Source: Betaproteobacteria bacterium (GTDB lineage Bacteria > Pseudomonadota > Gammaproteobacteria > Burkholderiales > SG8-41). Taken from it: a DNA stretch of 64,000 nt. Positions 46,046 through 56,106 of the stretch are shown piece by piece. The stretch covers positions 1 to 64,000 of the forward strand of contig JAOTVX010000001.1 in assembly GCA_029863175.1 (NCBI GenBank), written 5' to 3'. The translations under genes and the position numbers were made by a program. Within the stretch, counting starts at the first letter, position 1, and each line of letters starts with the position of its first letter. The notes beneath the pieces are model-generated. The model did no database searches, was not told the DNA's origin, and worked only from the letters and a program-made list of their open reading frames with translations.

Positions 46046-47322
46046 AACGCAGCCAGAAACTGTTTCAGCATGCCCAGCACTTCATCCCCGCAGGCGTCAA
46101 TTCTCCAGTCCGGGCATTCCGGTCAGTGGGCGGAACACCCCCCTTCATCCAGCGCGGGAAGGGCGCGGTGATCTGGGATGCTGACGGCCGCGCCTATATT
46201 GATTACGTTGGGTCGTGGGGCCCCCTAGTCGTCGGCCACGCCCATCCGGAGGTGGTTCGAGCGGTGCAGCAGGTTGCCGAGCGGGGGCTGTCATTTGGCG
46301 CGCCCACGGAGCAGGAAGTCGAGATGGCCGAGCTTCTGTGCAAACTGGTGCCCTCGCTCGAACAGGTGCGGCTCGTCAGCAGTGGCACTGAGGCCACCAT
46401 GAGCGCGATACGGCTCGCCCGGGGTTTCTCGGGTCGGGCGAAGATCATTAAATTCGAGGGCTGTTACCACGGTCATGCCGACGCGCTGCTCGTCAAGGCC
46501 GGTTCGGGCGCGCTCACTTTTGGCCACCCAAGCTCGGCCGGCGTGCCGGCCGAAACCGCGCAGCATACCTTGGTGCTCGACTACAACAATGAAATTTCCC
46601 TCGAGCAAATCTTTGCGCGCGAAGGGTCTGAAATTGCCGCGGTCATCGTTGAACCCGTCGCAGGAAACATGAATCTTGTTAGCGCGCGACCCGGCTTCCT
46701 TGAACTGTTGCGCAAGCTCTGCACAAAAAACGGTAGCCTATTGATTTTCGATGAAGTCATGACCGGGTTTCGTGTTGCGCTCGGTGGGGCTCAAAGCCTC
46801 TACGGTGTCCAACCGGATCTGACGACGCTCGGCAAGGTCATCGGCGGCGGCATGCCCGTCGGTGCGTTCGGAGGCAGACGCGATGTCATGCAATCGATTG
46901 CGCCGCTGGGGCCGGTCTACCAGGCGGGGACGCTCTCGGGCAACCCGGTGGCGGTTGCCGCGGGATTAGCCACGCTGGCGCTGATCCGCGCGCCGGGCTT
47001 CTACGACCGCTTGGCCGCGACGGCCCGTGATCTCTGCGAAGGCCTGTGCCGCGCCGCGCAGAGCGCCAGCATCGCCTTCTCCGCCCAGAGCGTAGGCGGA
47101 ATGTTTGGGCTCTATTTCCGCGCGACGCCGCCGACGACCTACGCGGAAGTGATGCAGTGCGACAAGGATGCCTTCAACGCCTTCTTTCACGCCATGCTGG
47201 CCGAGGGCGTTTACCTAGCGCCTTCAGCGTACGAGGCGGGATTCGTTTCCAGCGCGCATGGTGCCACAGAGCTGCAAAAGACGATCAGCGCAGCAACAAG
47301 AGCGTTCTCGGCCACCCGCTAG
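46042..47322 (+). CDS. hemL: Glutamate-1-semialdehyde 2,1-aminomutase
   Basis: PLP enzyme making 5-aminolevulinate in the C5 pathway. It begins [20 protein letters not shown], with [33 protein letters not shown] (PLP Asp) and [16 protein letters not shown] (Schiff-base Lys). Length is 426 aa, starting by ATGA overlap with thiE. hemB, which uses its product, lies 1.6 kb downstream. Confidence 0.97.
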   Translation: MKRSQKLFQHAQHFIPAGVNSPVRAFRSVGGTPPFIQRGKGAVIWDADGRAYIDYVGSWGPLVVGHAHPEVVRAVQQVAERGLSFGAPTEQEVEMAELLCKLVPSLEQVRLVSSGTEATMSAIRLARGFSGRAKIIKFEGCYHGHADALLVKAGSGALTFGHPSSAGVPAETAQHTLVLDYNNEISLEQIFAREGSEIAAVIVEPVAGNMNLVSARPGFLELLRKLCTKNGSLLIFDEVMTGFRVALGGAQSLYGVQPDLTTLGKVIGGGMPVGAFGGRRDVMQSIAPLGPVYQAGTLSGNPVAVAAGLATLALIRAPGFYDRLAATARDLCEGLCRAAQSASIAFSAQSVGGMFGLYFRATPPTTYAEVMQCDKDAFNAFFHAMLAEGVYLAPSAYEAGFVSSAHGATELQKTISAATRAFSATR

Positions 47323-47368
47323 GCACAGGGCAGCAAGGGTGAGCGGCGCGCGCGCCCATCGTGCTGCA

Positions 47369-48004
47369 TCACCGCAGTCCGGAGATATATTCCGCAACCG
47401 CCGCAATTTCCTTGTCGGACAGCTTCCCGGCCACGGCGCGCATCATGCGGTTCCGGTCGTTCGCGCGCGTGCCCGCTCGGAACGCCCGAAGCTGCGCCGC
47501 CGTGTATTCGGCATATTGACCTGCCAGGCGCGGGAACTGCACCGGCATCCCGGCACCGTTTGGCCCGTGGCAGGCGCTGCACGCGGCTATTCCCGCCGAT
47601 GCGACCCCTCCCCGATAAATCGCTTGCCCCAGCATTACAAGCTCGGCATCGCGCGCCGTACGGGGCTTGGGTTGTTGCATCTCGAAGTAGGCCGCCAGAT
47701 CGCGCATGTCCTCGACAGAAAGATTCGCGACCATCGGGCCCATCACGTTATGAGGCCGTTCAGCGGGCTTGCCGCCCTGCGACTTGAAATTGGCGAGCTG
47801 CTTGGCTGTATATCCCGCGTGCTGTCCGGCGAGAACGGGATTCACCGGCTGCGCGCTATTTCCATCCAGGGCGTGACAAGTCACGCACACCTGGCTCACG
47901 ATTGCCTGCCCTTTTGACGGGTCCGCCTTGGGAGGCGTCTGAGCCCATGCGCCAGGAGCGGCGAGCACGCACACGACGGGCATTGCTAGCCAGCGGAAGT
48001 TCAT
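47369..48004 (-). CDS. Cytochrome c4 (dihaem)
   Basis: Periplasmic dihaem electron carrier to terminal oxidases. The ATG at 48004, after GAAAGAGGA, gives signal peptide MNFRWLAMPVVCVLAAPGAW-A. The two haem sites are VCVTCHALDGN and ACSACHGPNGAG, each followed by a distal Met region (HNVMGPMVANLS; RNRMMRAV). Length is 211 aa. It is divergent from engB, as in many betaproteobacteria. Confidence 0.93.
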   Translation of the reverse strand: MNFRWLAMPVVCVLAAPGAWAQTPPKADPSKGQAIVSQVCVTCHALDGNSAQPVNPVLAGQHAGYTAKQLANFKSQGGKPAERPHNVMGPMVANLSVEDMRDLAAYFEMQQPKPRTARDAELVMLGQAIYRGGVASAGIAACSACHGPNGAGMPVQFPRLAGQYAEYTAAQLRAFRAGTRANDRNRMMRAVAGKLSDKEIAAVAEYISGLR

Positions 48005-48099
48005 GCGGGATCCTCTTTCAACTTCGAAATTGCGCGGAGCGCGTATTGTATAGTAAGCACCGGTTCGCACGCCAGTTTCAGGCACGATAACAAGAACCT

Positions 48100-48690
48100 A
48101 TGTCGCTATTTGCCCACGCCGAATTCTACCGGACGGTTTACCGCCCAACAGAGCTGCCGCCCGACCGTGGCGCGGAGGTGGCGTTTGCGGGACGATCCAA
48201 TGCGGGCAAATCGAGCGTGCTGAACGTACTCGTCAATCGACAACGCCTTGCGCACGTCAGCAAAAGGCCGGGGCGGACGCAAGCCATCAATTTCTTCAGC
48301 CTCGCGGGCGCGCGTTACCTCGTTGATCTGCCCGGATATGGCTACGCTGCGGTCCCCCACGCCCGACGCGAGCATTGGGGCGAGCTGGTAAGCTTTTATC
48401 TCATGAACCGCGCCTGCCTGCGCGGTCTGATACTGATCTGCGACGCCCGTCGTTCCCTGGTCGCACTCGACCACCAGCTCCTTGAATGGTTTGCCGCGAC
48501 CGGCAAGCCGATCCACGTGCTCCTCACCAAAGGGGACAAGCTTTCACGAGCGCAGGGCGCGGCGGCACTGGAACTCGCGACGCAATCATTAGACCGGAGT
48601 TACCTGGGCGTTTCCGTTCAGCTGTTTTCCAGCTTGACCCAGAACGGTGTGCCGGCTGCGCGTAAGGTAATCGCTGGCTGGATGCAATAA
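48100..48690 (+). CDS. engB: Ribosome-biogenesis GTPase EngB (YihA/YsxC)
   Basis: Essential GTPase for late 50S assembly. G1 GRSNAGKSSVLN, G2/Thr switch around RPGRTQAINFF, G3 DLPGYGYAAV and G4 TKGDKL are all present. Length is 196 aa. Its stop codon overlaps the T-run of a minus-strand terminator belonging to the putative sRNA that follows. Confidence 0.96.
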   Translation: MSLFAHAEFYRTVYRPTELPPDRGAEVAFAGRSNAGKSSVLNVLVNRQRLAHVSKRPGRTQAINFFSLAGARYLVDLPGYGYAAVPHARREHWGELVSFYLMNRACLRGLILICDARRSLVALDHQLLEWFAATGKPIHVLLTKGDKLSRAQGAAALELATQSLDRSYLGVSVQLFSSLTQNGVPAARKVIAGWMQ

Positions 48691-48800
48691 AAAACCCCCG
48701 GTTAAAGGGGAGTAAAACCGGGGGTAAAAAGCCCTAATTTGGAATTAAGGCACCCGCTCAGGGAGGAGAAGCGGGAGACGATTAAACATCGTCTCCATTT
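48689..48800 (-). ncRNA. Putative structured sRNA with anti-Shine-Dalgarno loops
   Basis: Read on the minus strand, this 187-nt engB-hemB gap can form four consecutive hairpins: a perfect 9-bp GGAGACGAT stem (48774-48796); a CCCGCT/AGCGGG stem whose loop is TCTCCTCCCTG (48753-48775); a GCCTTAATT stem with one G-T pair (48731-48751); and a 10-bp ACCCCCGGTT stem (48694-48725) whose loop contains ACTCCCC, followed by TTTTTT. The last is a proper intrinsic terminator only on this strand. Loops with CUCCUCCC and CUCCCC suit pairing to ribosome binding sites. The -10 candidate TATAGT (48807-48812) lacks a good -35. Confidence 0.6.
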
Positions 48801-48871
48801 AAGACGACTATAATCGCCAATAGTTCCCCCACGTGCCTGGTTAAGATATGGCTTCTTATTCATAAGGTTAG

Positions 48872-49885
<1,014 letters not shown>

Positions 49886-50028
49886 GCGACGAAATCCCGA
49901 ATGCCCTTCTGGCTCGTCGCCGCACGCCGCGGGCACCGCGTACGCGGAAGCGCCACGGTTTGCCATTAGGAAATGGTCGAGCGCCCGGTCGGTCTTTCGG
50001 ACAAGGGGGCCCGGGGCGGAACTCTCCT

Positions 50029-50631
50029 TTACGCCTGCGCCAGCAAGTCTTCAACCATCCGCAGTTTGGCCCGCTCGATTGGCTTGCCTTCTGCGCTGGT
50101 TCTTAGTGGTAGCCGCAGGTCTCGCGGTGATAGCACGGTGATCTCAATTTCAACGCCATCGTCGCTAATGGTGAACACTGGCACCGTTTGTAACTCCTCA
50201 CCAGAATACAGACGGCTTTGCGCCGCGCGGTACGGAATGCCGCGATCGATGAGAAAAAGCTCTACCGCCTTCGCGTTCTCGGTAAACAGCTGGACGTTGA
50301 TGTCCGCGTACTTGCCGGCGTTGCCGTTCAGTACCGACCCGGTGAGATAGGGATTGAATTGGACCATCTTCTGCATCGCCCGCACCGCCGTTTTGCGCAG
50401 GGCACGCAATCGCTCGCGATGCGTGTCAGGCTGGTAGATCTGCCGATAAACCTTGAGCGCCGTGTCGATTTCCTCGTTGGTGGGCAGCTCACGCGCGTCA
50501 GGCGTCCCCGCTTGACGCGCGGCCTTGCGCTTGGCCAGCGCGTAATCCTCTATACCATCCTCCGCCATCAGTCGCGCCGCGAGGTGCGCGATGCGACCGC
50601 GCGTCTCATTTCGGCCGTAATCCCTGGCCAC
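50029..50631 (-). CDS. Nucleotidyltransferase-like hypothetical protein
   Basis: A 200-aa soluble protein. The N-terminal third is Arg/Ala-rich helix (RIAHLAARLMAEDGIEDYAL). The centre, VQFNPYLTGSVLNGNAGKYA then DINVQLF, resembles the G-S...D-x-D/N region of minimal nucleotidyltransferases. The C-terminal part is SDDGVEIEITVLSPRDLR. The second Asp is replaced by Asn (DIN), so activity is doubtful. It lies 5 nt downstream of mrcA and is presumably cotranscribed. Confidence 0.65.
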   Translation of the reverse strand: MARDYGRNETRGRIAHLAARLMAEDGIEDYALAKRKAARQAGTPDARELPTNEEIDTALKVYRQIYQPDTHRERLRALRKTAVRAMQKMVQFNPYLTGSVLNGNAGKYADINVQLFTENAKAVELFLIDRGIPYRAAQSRLYSGEELQTVPVFTISDDGVEIEITVLSPRDLRLPLRTSAEGKPIERAKLRMVEDLLAQA

Positions 50632-50636
50632 GGCGC

Positions 50637-52973
50637 CTAGAACAGCTGGTTGCGCGCGTCGTCGGGCGGACGGTTTCCCCCGACGACGCCGCCGACAAGC
50701 GTTTCGTGCTCGGGAGGGAGAAACTCCTGATAGAAGTAATCTAGGACACCCTGCCCTTCAGCCACACGCAAGCCGTTTACCCGGTCGACGTTCACCGCGA
50801 CGATGCCTTCGGGTGGCACGAGCGGTTGCTCCGGCACATCCTTCAGTACCGCTCCCATGTAATCTATCCAAATGGGCAAAGCCGCCTGAGCTCCGGTCTC
50901 GTTACGCCCCAACGTTTTCGGCGTATCGAAACCGATCCACGCGACCGCGACCAGCCCAGGGTTGAACCCGCAGAACCACGCATCCAAGAACTCATTAGTG
51001 GTACCGGTCTTGCCAGCGAGGTCGGTGCGTTTTAGCTTCATTGCCCGCGCCGCTGTCCCCATTCGCACGACATCACGCATCATGCTGGTCATGACGAACG
51101 CGTTGCGCGCGTCTATCACGCGCTCGGCCCCTGTTCCGGCAGCCGCCGGTTGCGCCTCGAGCAATACCTTGCCTTGTGCATCTTCGATTCGCTCGATGAG
51201 ATACGGTGCAACCCGGTAACCACCATTCGCAAATACCGCATAAGCGGTGACCATCTGCATCGGCATCGCGTTGCCAGCGCCCAACGCCATGGTCAGATAG
51301 GGGGGATGCAGCTTCGGATCAAAACCGAAACGCGCGGCATAATCCTGCACGTACTGGGGAGAGATTGCCTGCAGAATCCGTACCGACACCAGATTCTTGG
51401 ATTTGACGAGCGCCATGCGCATGCGCAAAGGCCCCGAAAATTTTCCATCGAAATTATTCGGCTCCCAAGGCTCCGATCCGGTCTGAGCAGCAGTGAACAT
51501 GAGCGGCGCATCGTTAATAATGGTGGCCGGCGTGAAACCTTTCTCGAGCGCCGCGGAATATACGAACGGCTTGAAGCTCGAGCCGGGCTGTCTGAGCGCC
51601 TGAGTGACGCGATTGTATTGGTTGCGACCAAAATCGAAACCTCCGACAAGGGCGCGAACGGCACCATCGCGGGGATCCATAGAAACGAAGGCTGCCTCGA
51701 CCAGCGGTAACTGCGTAATGTGCCAGCGTCCCTTCGCGTTCTGCTGCACCCGGATGATGGCGCCACGTCGGATGCGTTGGCTGGGGCGCACCTTCGAGCC
51801 CAGCTGCCGAATCGCAAATCGAAGTCCGTTCTCACTGATGTTGATCCACTCGCCGCCCTTGCGATAGGCCCTGACGCGTTTTGTGCTGGCCTCAATCACG
51901 ATGGCCGGTGATATGTCATCGCTCGCGTGCACATCATGCAAACCATCCTCCAGAACCTCGTCGGTGAGTTTTGCCGGCAGCCTCACGTAACCTTCCGGGC
52001 CGCGATAGCCATGGCGCCGATCGTAGTCCTGCACGCCGCGGCGCAACGCCCTATAGGCGGCTTCCTGGTGTGAAGTCAGAAGCGTCGTATAAACCCGAAT
52101 TCCGCGCGCGTAAGCTTCCTCACGGTAGCGCTCGTAGAGCAGCTGGCGAACCATCTCGGCGAGATGCTCCGCGTGCACGGCGAATTCCGTGGATTCCGTC
52201 TTTAGCTTGACCGTCAGCTCCTCCCGATCGGCGGCCGAAAACTCGTCGTCCGAAATTAGCCTCAGCTCGCGCATGCGTCTAAGTACGTATTGCTGTCGCA
52301 GTTTCGCGCGTTTGGGATTGGCGATCGGGTTATAACGAGAGGGCGCTTTCGGTAGCCCGGCAAGCATTGCCATCTCCGCGAGATCGAGTTCGTTGAGGGT
52401 CTTGCCGAAGTAGGTCTGCGCTGCCGCGGCGAAGCCGTACGCTCGCCGCCCAAGATAGATCTGATTGACGTATAGCGCGAGGATCTGATCCTTCGCAAGG
52501 TCCGCTTCAATCTTGAAAGCGAGCAGCGCCTCATTGAATTTTCGGGTAAGCGTACGCTCCTTCGAAAGGAAGAAATTGCGCGCAACCTGCATCGTGATTG
52601 TCGATGCTCCCTGCCGCACGCCGCCCGATGCAAAGTTGGAAATCGCCGCGCGCGCAACGCCAATGTAATCGACGCCCCGATGCTGATAAAAACGTTCGTC
52701 CTCCGCGGCAAGAATCGCACCGATGAGTGGCGTGGGTACCCCACTGATCTTGACCACCGCTCGGCGCTCCTCGCCAAACTCGCCGATCAACTTGCCATCA
52801 GCGCTGTAGACCCGAAGAGGAATCTTCGGCTGATAATTCGTGAGCGCATCGAGTGACGGCAGCGTGGGATAAACGAGGGCTGCCGCGAACGCGACGATCA
52901 TTACGCCGGCGAGAGCGCCCGCCAGAATCAAAAGAAAGGGGAGGGCAAGCCAACGAAACGACATAAACCTCAA
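50637..52973 (-). CDS. mrcA: Penicillin-binding protein 1A
   Basis: Bifunctional inner-membrane peptidoglycan glycosyltransferase/transpeptidase of 778 aa. One N-terminal membrane anchor (about 9-33). The GT51 domain carries AAEDERFYQHRGVDY, GASTITMQVARNFFLSKERT and KIEADLAKDQILALYVNQIYLG. The transpeptidase has S-x-x-K in RQPGSSFKPFVYS, SKN in VKSKNLVSV and KTG in LAGKTGTTNEFLDAW. It is divergent from pilM, the usual arrangement in proteobacteria. Confidence 0.97.
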   Translation of the reverse strand: MRFMSFRWLALPFLLILAGALAGVMIVAFAAALVYPTLPSLDALTNYQPKIPLRVYSADGKLIGEFGEERRAVVKISGVPTPLIGAILAAEDERFYQHRGVDYIGVARAAISNFASGGVRQGASTITMQVARNFFLSKERTLTRKFNEALLAFKIEADLAKDQILALYVNQIYLGRRAYGFAAAAQTYFGKTLNELDLAEMAMLAGLPKAPSRYNPIANPKRAKLRQQYVLRRMRELRLISDDEFSAADREELTVKLKTESTEFAVHAEHLAEMVRQLLYERYREEAYARGIRVYTTLLTSHQEAAYRALRRGVQDYDRRHGYRGPEGYVRLPAKLTDEVLEDGLHDVHASDDISPAIVIEASTKRVRAYRKGGEWINISENGLRFAIRQLGSKVRPSQRIRRGAIIRVQQNAKGRWHITQLPLVEAAFVSMDPRDGAVRALVGGFDFGRNQYNRVTQALRQPGSSFKPFVYSAALEKGFTPATIINDAPLMFTAAQTGSEPWEPNNFDGKFSGPLRMRMALVKSKNLVSVRILQAISPQYVQDYAARFGFDPKLHPPYLTMALGAGNAMPMQMVTAYAVFANGGYRVAPYLIERIEDAQGKVLLEAQPAAAGTGAERVIDARNAFVMTSMMRDVVRMGTAARAMKLKRTDLAGKTGTTNEFLDAWFCGFNPGLVAVAWIGFDTPKTLGRNETGAQAALPIWIDYMGAVLKDVPEQPLVPPEGIVAVNVDRVNGLRVAEGQGVLDYFYQEFLPPEHETLVGGVVGGNRPPDDARNQLF

Positions 52974-53142
52974 TTAGTTACAGAATAATGTTGTGTTTTT
53001 ACCACAAGTAATTCAGGTAGATGGGCTACAACGTTAAGATTGTGAACCTCGACACAGCACCGAAACGCGTTGCGCGGTAAGCTATGGTCGCTCAGGGAGA
53101 TTATAGGCACGGTTCCGGACAAAAGAAATGGCTCAAAAACAC

Positions 53143-53171
53143 TTTACACCCAAGATAGTTGTTGGTACGCT
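53143..53171 (+). promoter_or_regulatory. Likely promoter of the pil operon
   Basis: TTTACA (53143-53148), 17-nt spacer, TACGCT (53166-53171), about 37 nt before the pilM ATG. A moderate sigma-70 match. The rest of the 230-nt mrcA-pilM divergent region is AT-richer than its surroundings, as expected for a control region. Confidence 0.5.
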
Positions 53172-53207
53172 TTAAAGTGAATTATTGGATTGTTTGTCCA
53201 TTACCCT

Positions 53208-54314
53208 ATGATCAAAGGAAAATCCGGTTTCAGCCTCGGCGCGCTTGAGGACCTCTTCAAGACCAAGACGCCGCCACTCATCGGTGTCGATATCAGCTCC
53301 TCGGCCGTGAAGATGGTGGAAATTTCCGAGTCGGGTCGTGGCATGTACCGCGTCGAGCGCTACGCCATCGAGCCACTGCCCAAGGACTCCGTAGTCGAGG
53401 GCAACATCAACAACCTGGACGCCGTGAGCGACGCCCTCAAGCGCTGCCACAAACGTTTGGGGAGTGGCATTAAAAACCTCGCTCTCGCCCTGCCCAGCGC
53501 GGCGGTAATCAGTAAGAAGATACTCGTGCCTGCTGGCCAGACCGAAGACGATCTCGGGCTGCAGGTGGAAACCGAGGCAAACCAATACATCCCTTTTTCT
53601 CTGGATGAAGTCAATCTCGATTGGCAGGTGCTCGGCCCCGCGCCGAACAGCCCAGAGGACGTCGAAGTGCTGATCGCGGCCTCGCGTAAGGAAAAGATCG
53701 AGGATCGGGTTGCGGCGGCCGAGGTGGCAGGGCTGAAAGCGGCGGTCATGGATGTGGATCTCTTCGCCTCGCAGGCCGCCTTCGAACTGATCGAGGATCA
53801 GTTCCCCGAGAAAGGCAAAGACCAGAACATCGCGGTCGTGGACGTGGGGGCCTCCGTGATGACGATCAACGTTCTGCGCAACGATCAGTCAGTCTACACG
53901 CGCGAGCAGGCCTTCGGCGGCAATCAGCTGACCCAGGAAATACAGAACCGATTCGGGTTGTCGCCAGAGGAGGCTGAAGCCGCCAAGCGCGCCGGCGGAC
54001 TCCCGGAAAACTATGAGTCCGAAGTCCTGCACCCATTTCTTGACATGATGGGCCTCGAGATTGCACGCGCACTGCAGTTCTTCTTCACCTCGACCCAACA
54101 CAACCAGGTCCACCACGTCGTACTCTCGGGCGGCAGCGCTGCGATACCGGGGGCGGATGAGGCCGTAGGCAGGCGTGTTCAGGTAAATACCATCATCGGG
54201 AACCCGTTCGCGAACATGGCCCTCTCGTCAAGGATCCGACCCCGCAATCTGACTCAGGACGCGCCGTCGTTAATGGTGGCGTGCGGGCTCGCCATGCGGA
54301 GGTTCGGCTCATGA
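53208..54314 (+). CDS. pilM: Type IV pilus inner-membrane platform protein PilM
   Basis: Actin-like (FtsA-fold) cytoplasmic ATPase-like component that binds the PilN N-terminus. Motifs are PLIGVDISSSAVKMVEISE (phosphate 1), AVVDVGASVMTINVL (phosphate 2) and VVLSGGSAAIPGADE (adenosine). The ATG at 53208 (MIKGKSGFSLGALEDLF, 368 aa) is preferred to the in-frame TTG at 53190; neither has a strong Shine-Dalgarno. First gene of pilMNOPQ. Confidence 0.95.
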   Translation: MIKGKSGFSLGALEDLFKTKTPPLIGVDISSSAVKMVEISESGRGMYRVERYAIEPLPKDSVVEGNINNLDAVSDALKRCHKRLGSGIKNLALALPSAAVISKKILVPAGQTEDDLGLQVETEANQYIPFSLDEVNLDWQVLGPAPNSPEDVEVLIAASRKEKIEDRVAAAEVAGLKAAVMDVDLFASQAAFELIEDQFPEKGKDQNIAVVDVGASVMTINVLRNDQSVYTREQAFGGNQLTQEIQNRFGLSPEEAEAAKRAGGLPENYESEVLHPFLDMMGLEIARALQFFFTSTQHNQVHHVVLSGGSAAIPGADEAVGRRVQVNTIIGNPFANMALSSRIRPRNLTQDAPSLMVACGLAMRRFGS

Positions 54315-54904
54315 TCCGCGTCAACCTGTTGCCGCACCGCGAGGCCCGGCGCAAACAACAGCAGCAGCAGTTCTTCATTCTGCTTGCCTTCGTGGCCGCC
54401 GTCGGGCTGGCCTCATGGTTCTCCGTGCACACCTATTTGAGCGATCGTTTGCAGGAGCAGCAAAGTAGAAACAGTTACCTCGCTGAAGAAATCGTCAAGC
54501 TCGACAAGCAGATCGCCGAGATCAAGAAACTTCAGGAGCAAACCGCCGCGCTGCTTGCGCGCAAGAAGGTGGTTGAAACGTTGCAGGGCAATCGGGCGGA
54601 GGTGGTGCACCTGCTCGACCAGCTCGTCAGGCAGCTGCCCGACGGCATTTACCTCAAAGGCATCAAGCAAAAAGGCGGCGTCGTCACCATTACAGGCTAT
54701 ACGCAGTCGCAGGCACGGGTGTCGACGTTGATGCGCAATTTGGATTCCTCGCAATCCCTTGAGAATCCGGGTCTCGTCGAGATCAAGGCGGTACAGCTGC
54801 GCGGGCAGCGGATCAACGAGTTCACGATGAATATCCACATCACGCGCGCCAAGACCGAAGAAAAGACGCCCAAAAGACCCGGGGCACGCCCGGCCAAAGG
54901 GTAA
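54311..54904 (+). CDS. pilN: Type IV pilus assembly protein PilN
   Basis: Bitopic inner-membrane protein whose cytoplasmic tail MIRVNLLPHREARRK is the conserved PilM-binding INLLP motif. One membrane segment (about 22-42), a coiled coil (QSRNSYLAEEIVKLDKQIAE) and a ferredoxin-like periplasmic domain follow. Length is 197 aa. It starts by ATGA overlap with pilM. Confidence 0.95.
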   Translation: MIRVNLLPHREARRKQQQQQFFILLAFVAAVGLASWFSVHTYLSDRLQEQQSRNSYLAEEIVKLDKQIAEIKKLQEQTAALLARKKVVETLQGNRAEVVHLLDQLVRQLPDGIYLKGIKQKGGVVTITGYTQSQARVSTLMRNLDSSQSLENPGLVEIKAVQLRGQRINEFTMNIHITRAKTEEKTPKRPGARPAKG

Positions 54905-54916
54905 TGAGCGATAGCC

Positions 54917-55576
54917 ATGACACTAGACGACCTCAGGCGGCTTGATCCGAAGAAGATCGGTAGCTGGCCGATCGGGCCCAAGTTCGGTGCGCTGCTGCTC
55001 CTGCTGCTCTTGCTGATATTCGCGAGCTACTGGTTCGACTGGCAGCACCAGATCGAGCAGATCACCGCCGAAAAGCTAAAGGAAGATCAGCTGCGCACGA
55101 CGTTCCTGGAGAAGAAAAGGCGCGCCATCAACCTGCCTGCCTATCGCAAACAACTGGAAGACATTGAGAAGCAGTTCGGTGCGCTGCTCAAGCAATTGCC
55201 GGGCAAATCGGAAATGGACGCGCTCCTCACGGATATCAACCAAGCCGGCCTGGGACGAGGATTGCAGTTCGAGCTTTTCAAGCCGGCCGCCACCGAGAGT
55301 CAGCGCGATTTCTACGCCGAGCTACCGATAACTATAAAGCTTACCGGCAGCTATCACGACATCGGCGCCTTCGCGAGCGATATCGGGAAGCTACCTCGTA
55401 TCGTGACGCTGAACGATATCGCGCTCGCCGCGGGGAAAGGCAGCGCGGGTAAGGACGCCAAGGGTGGCGACACCCTGGTGCTCAATGCCACAGCGAAAAC
55501 ATTCCGCTATCTTGATCAAGAAGAACTTTCGCAGCAGAGAAAAGCTGCGGCCAAGAAGGGCGGGGAGAGAAGATGA
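54917..55576 (+). CDS. pilO: Type IV pilus assembly protein PilO
   Basis: Partner of PilN in the alignment complex. Starts MTLDDLRRLDPKKIGSWPIG, with a membrane segment about 24-42 (GALLLLLLLLIFASYWFDW), a coiled coil, and a periplasmic domain containing LPGKSEMDALLTDINQAGLG and LTGSYHDIGAFASDIGKLPR. Length is 219 aa. Overlaps pilP by ATGA. Confidence 0.95.
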   Translation: MTLDDLRRLDPKKIGSWPIGPKFGALLLLLLLLIFASYWFDWQHQIEQITAEKLKEDQLRTTFLEKKRRAINLPAYRKQLEDIEKQFGALLKQLPGKSEMDALLTDINQAGLGRGLQFELFKPAATESQRDFYAELPITIKLTGSYHDIGAFASDIGKLPRIVTLNDIALAAGKGSAGKDAKGGDTLVLNATAKTFRYLDQEELSQQRKAAAKKGGERR

Positions 55577-56091
55577 AGCTCAGAGCCATCACCATCGCGC
55601 TTTCGCTCCTCACGCTCGCGGCGTGTGGCGGCGAGCAGCATTCGGACCTGAGGCAGTTCGTAAAGGATTCCGAAAATCTGCCGCACGGCCGTATTCCACC
55701 GCTCCCGGAAGTGAGGCCCTACGAGGCCTTTTCTTACAATGCGTTTGATTCTCTGGATCCGTTCGTACCCCGGAAGATTGAGCCGCCCAAGGGGATCAAG
55801 GTCGCTGGCGGCGTAGCGCCTCCCGACCCGGACCGGCGCAAGGAACCGCTCGAGGCGTATCCACTCGAGAACCTGAAGATGGTCGGTACCCTGGAAAAGG
55901 AGAAACAGTTCCATGCTCTGGTCCAAACCCCGGACAACAACCTCTTCCGAGTCACGTCAGGCAACTTCTTGGGGCAGAACTTCGGTCGAATCATCGGCGT
56001 ATCCGAATCCGCTATCAAATTGAAGGAGCTCGTTCAGGACAGCAGCGGTGAATGGAAAGAAGAAGAGCGCACCATGCTGCTGCAGGATTAA
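55573..56091 (+). CDS. pilP: Type IV pilus lipoprotein PilP
   Basis: Inner-membrane lipoprotein that connects PilNO to the PilQ secretin. Signal MKLRAITIALSLLTLAACGG with lipobox LAAC (Cys18). A flexible linker precedes the beta-domain (PLENLKMVGTLEKEKQFHAL, NFLGQNFGRIIGVSES). Length is 172 aa. Confidence 0.95.
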   Translation: MKLRAITIALSLLTLAACGGEQHSDLRQFVKDSENLPHGRIPPLPEVRPYEAFSYNAFDSLDPFVPRKIEPPKGIKVAGGVAPPDPDRRKEPLEAYPLENLKMVGTLEKEKQFHALVQTPDNNLFRVTSGNFLGQNFGRIIGVSESAIKLKELVQDSSGEWKEEERTMLLQD

Positions 56092-56106
56092 TCGGAGGCA
56101 AGAACA

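Noticed and set aside
48691..48730. Plus-strand terminator for engB
   Set aside because: The stem is followed by AAAAAGCCC on the plus strand. The T-run is only on the minus strand, so it is assigned to the putative sRNA.
49886..50028. Possible degenerate TGTCGGA-type hairpin (AGGAAATGGTCG...CGGTCGG) after hemB
   Set aside because: Resembles the palindromes at 36 and 44 kb, but pairing is poor; not counted as a family member.
53000..53100. CRISPR, phage or insertion-sequence signatures
   Set aside because: None found here or elsewhere in the window: no regular spaced repeats, and no transposase or integrase frames.
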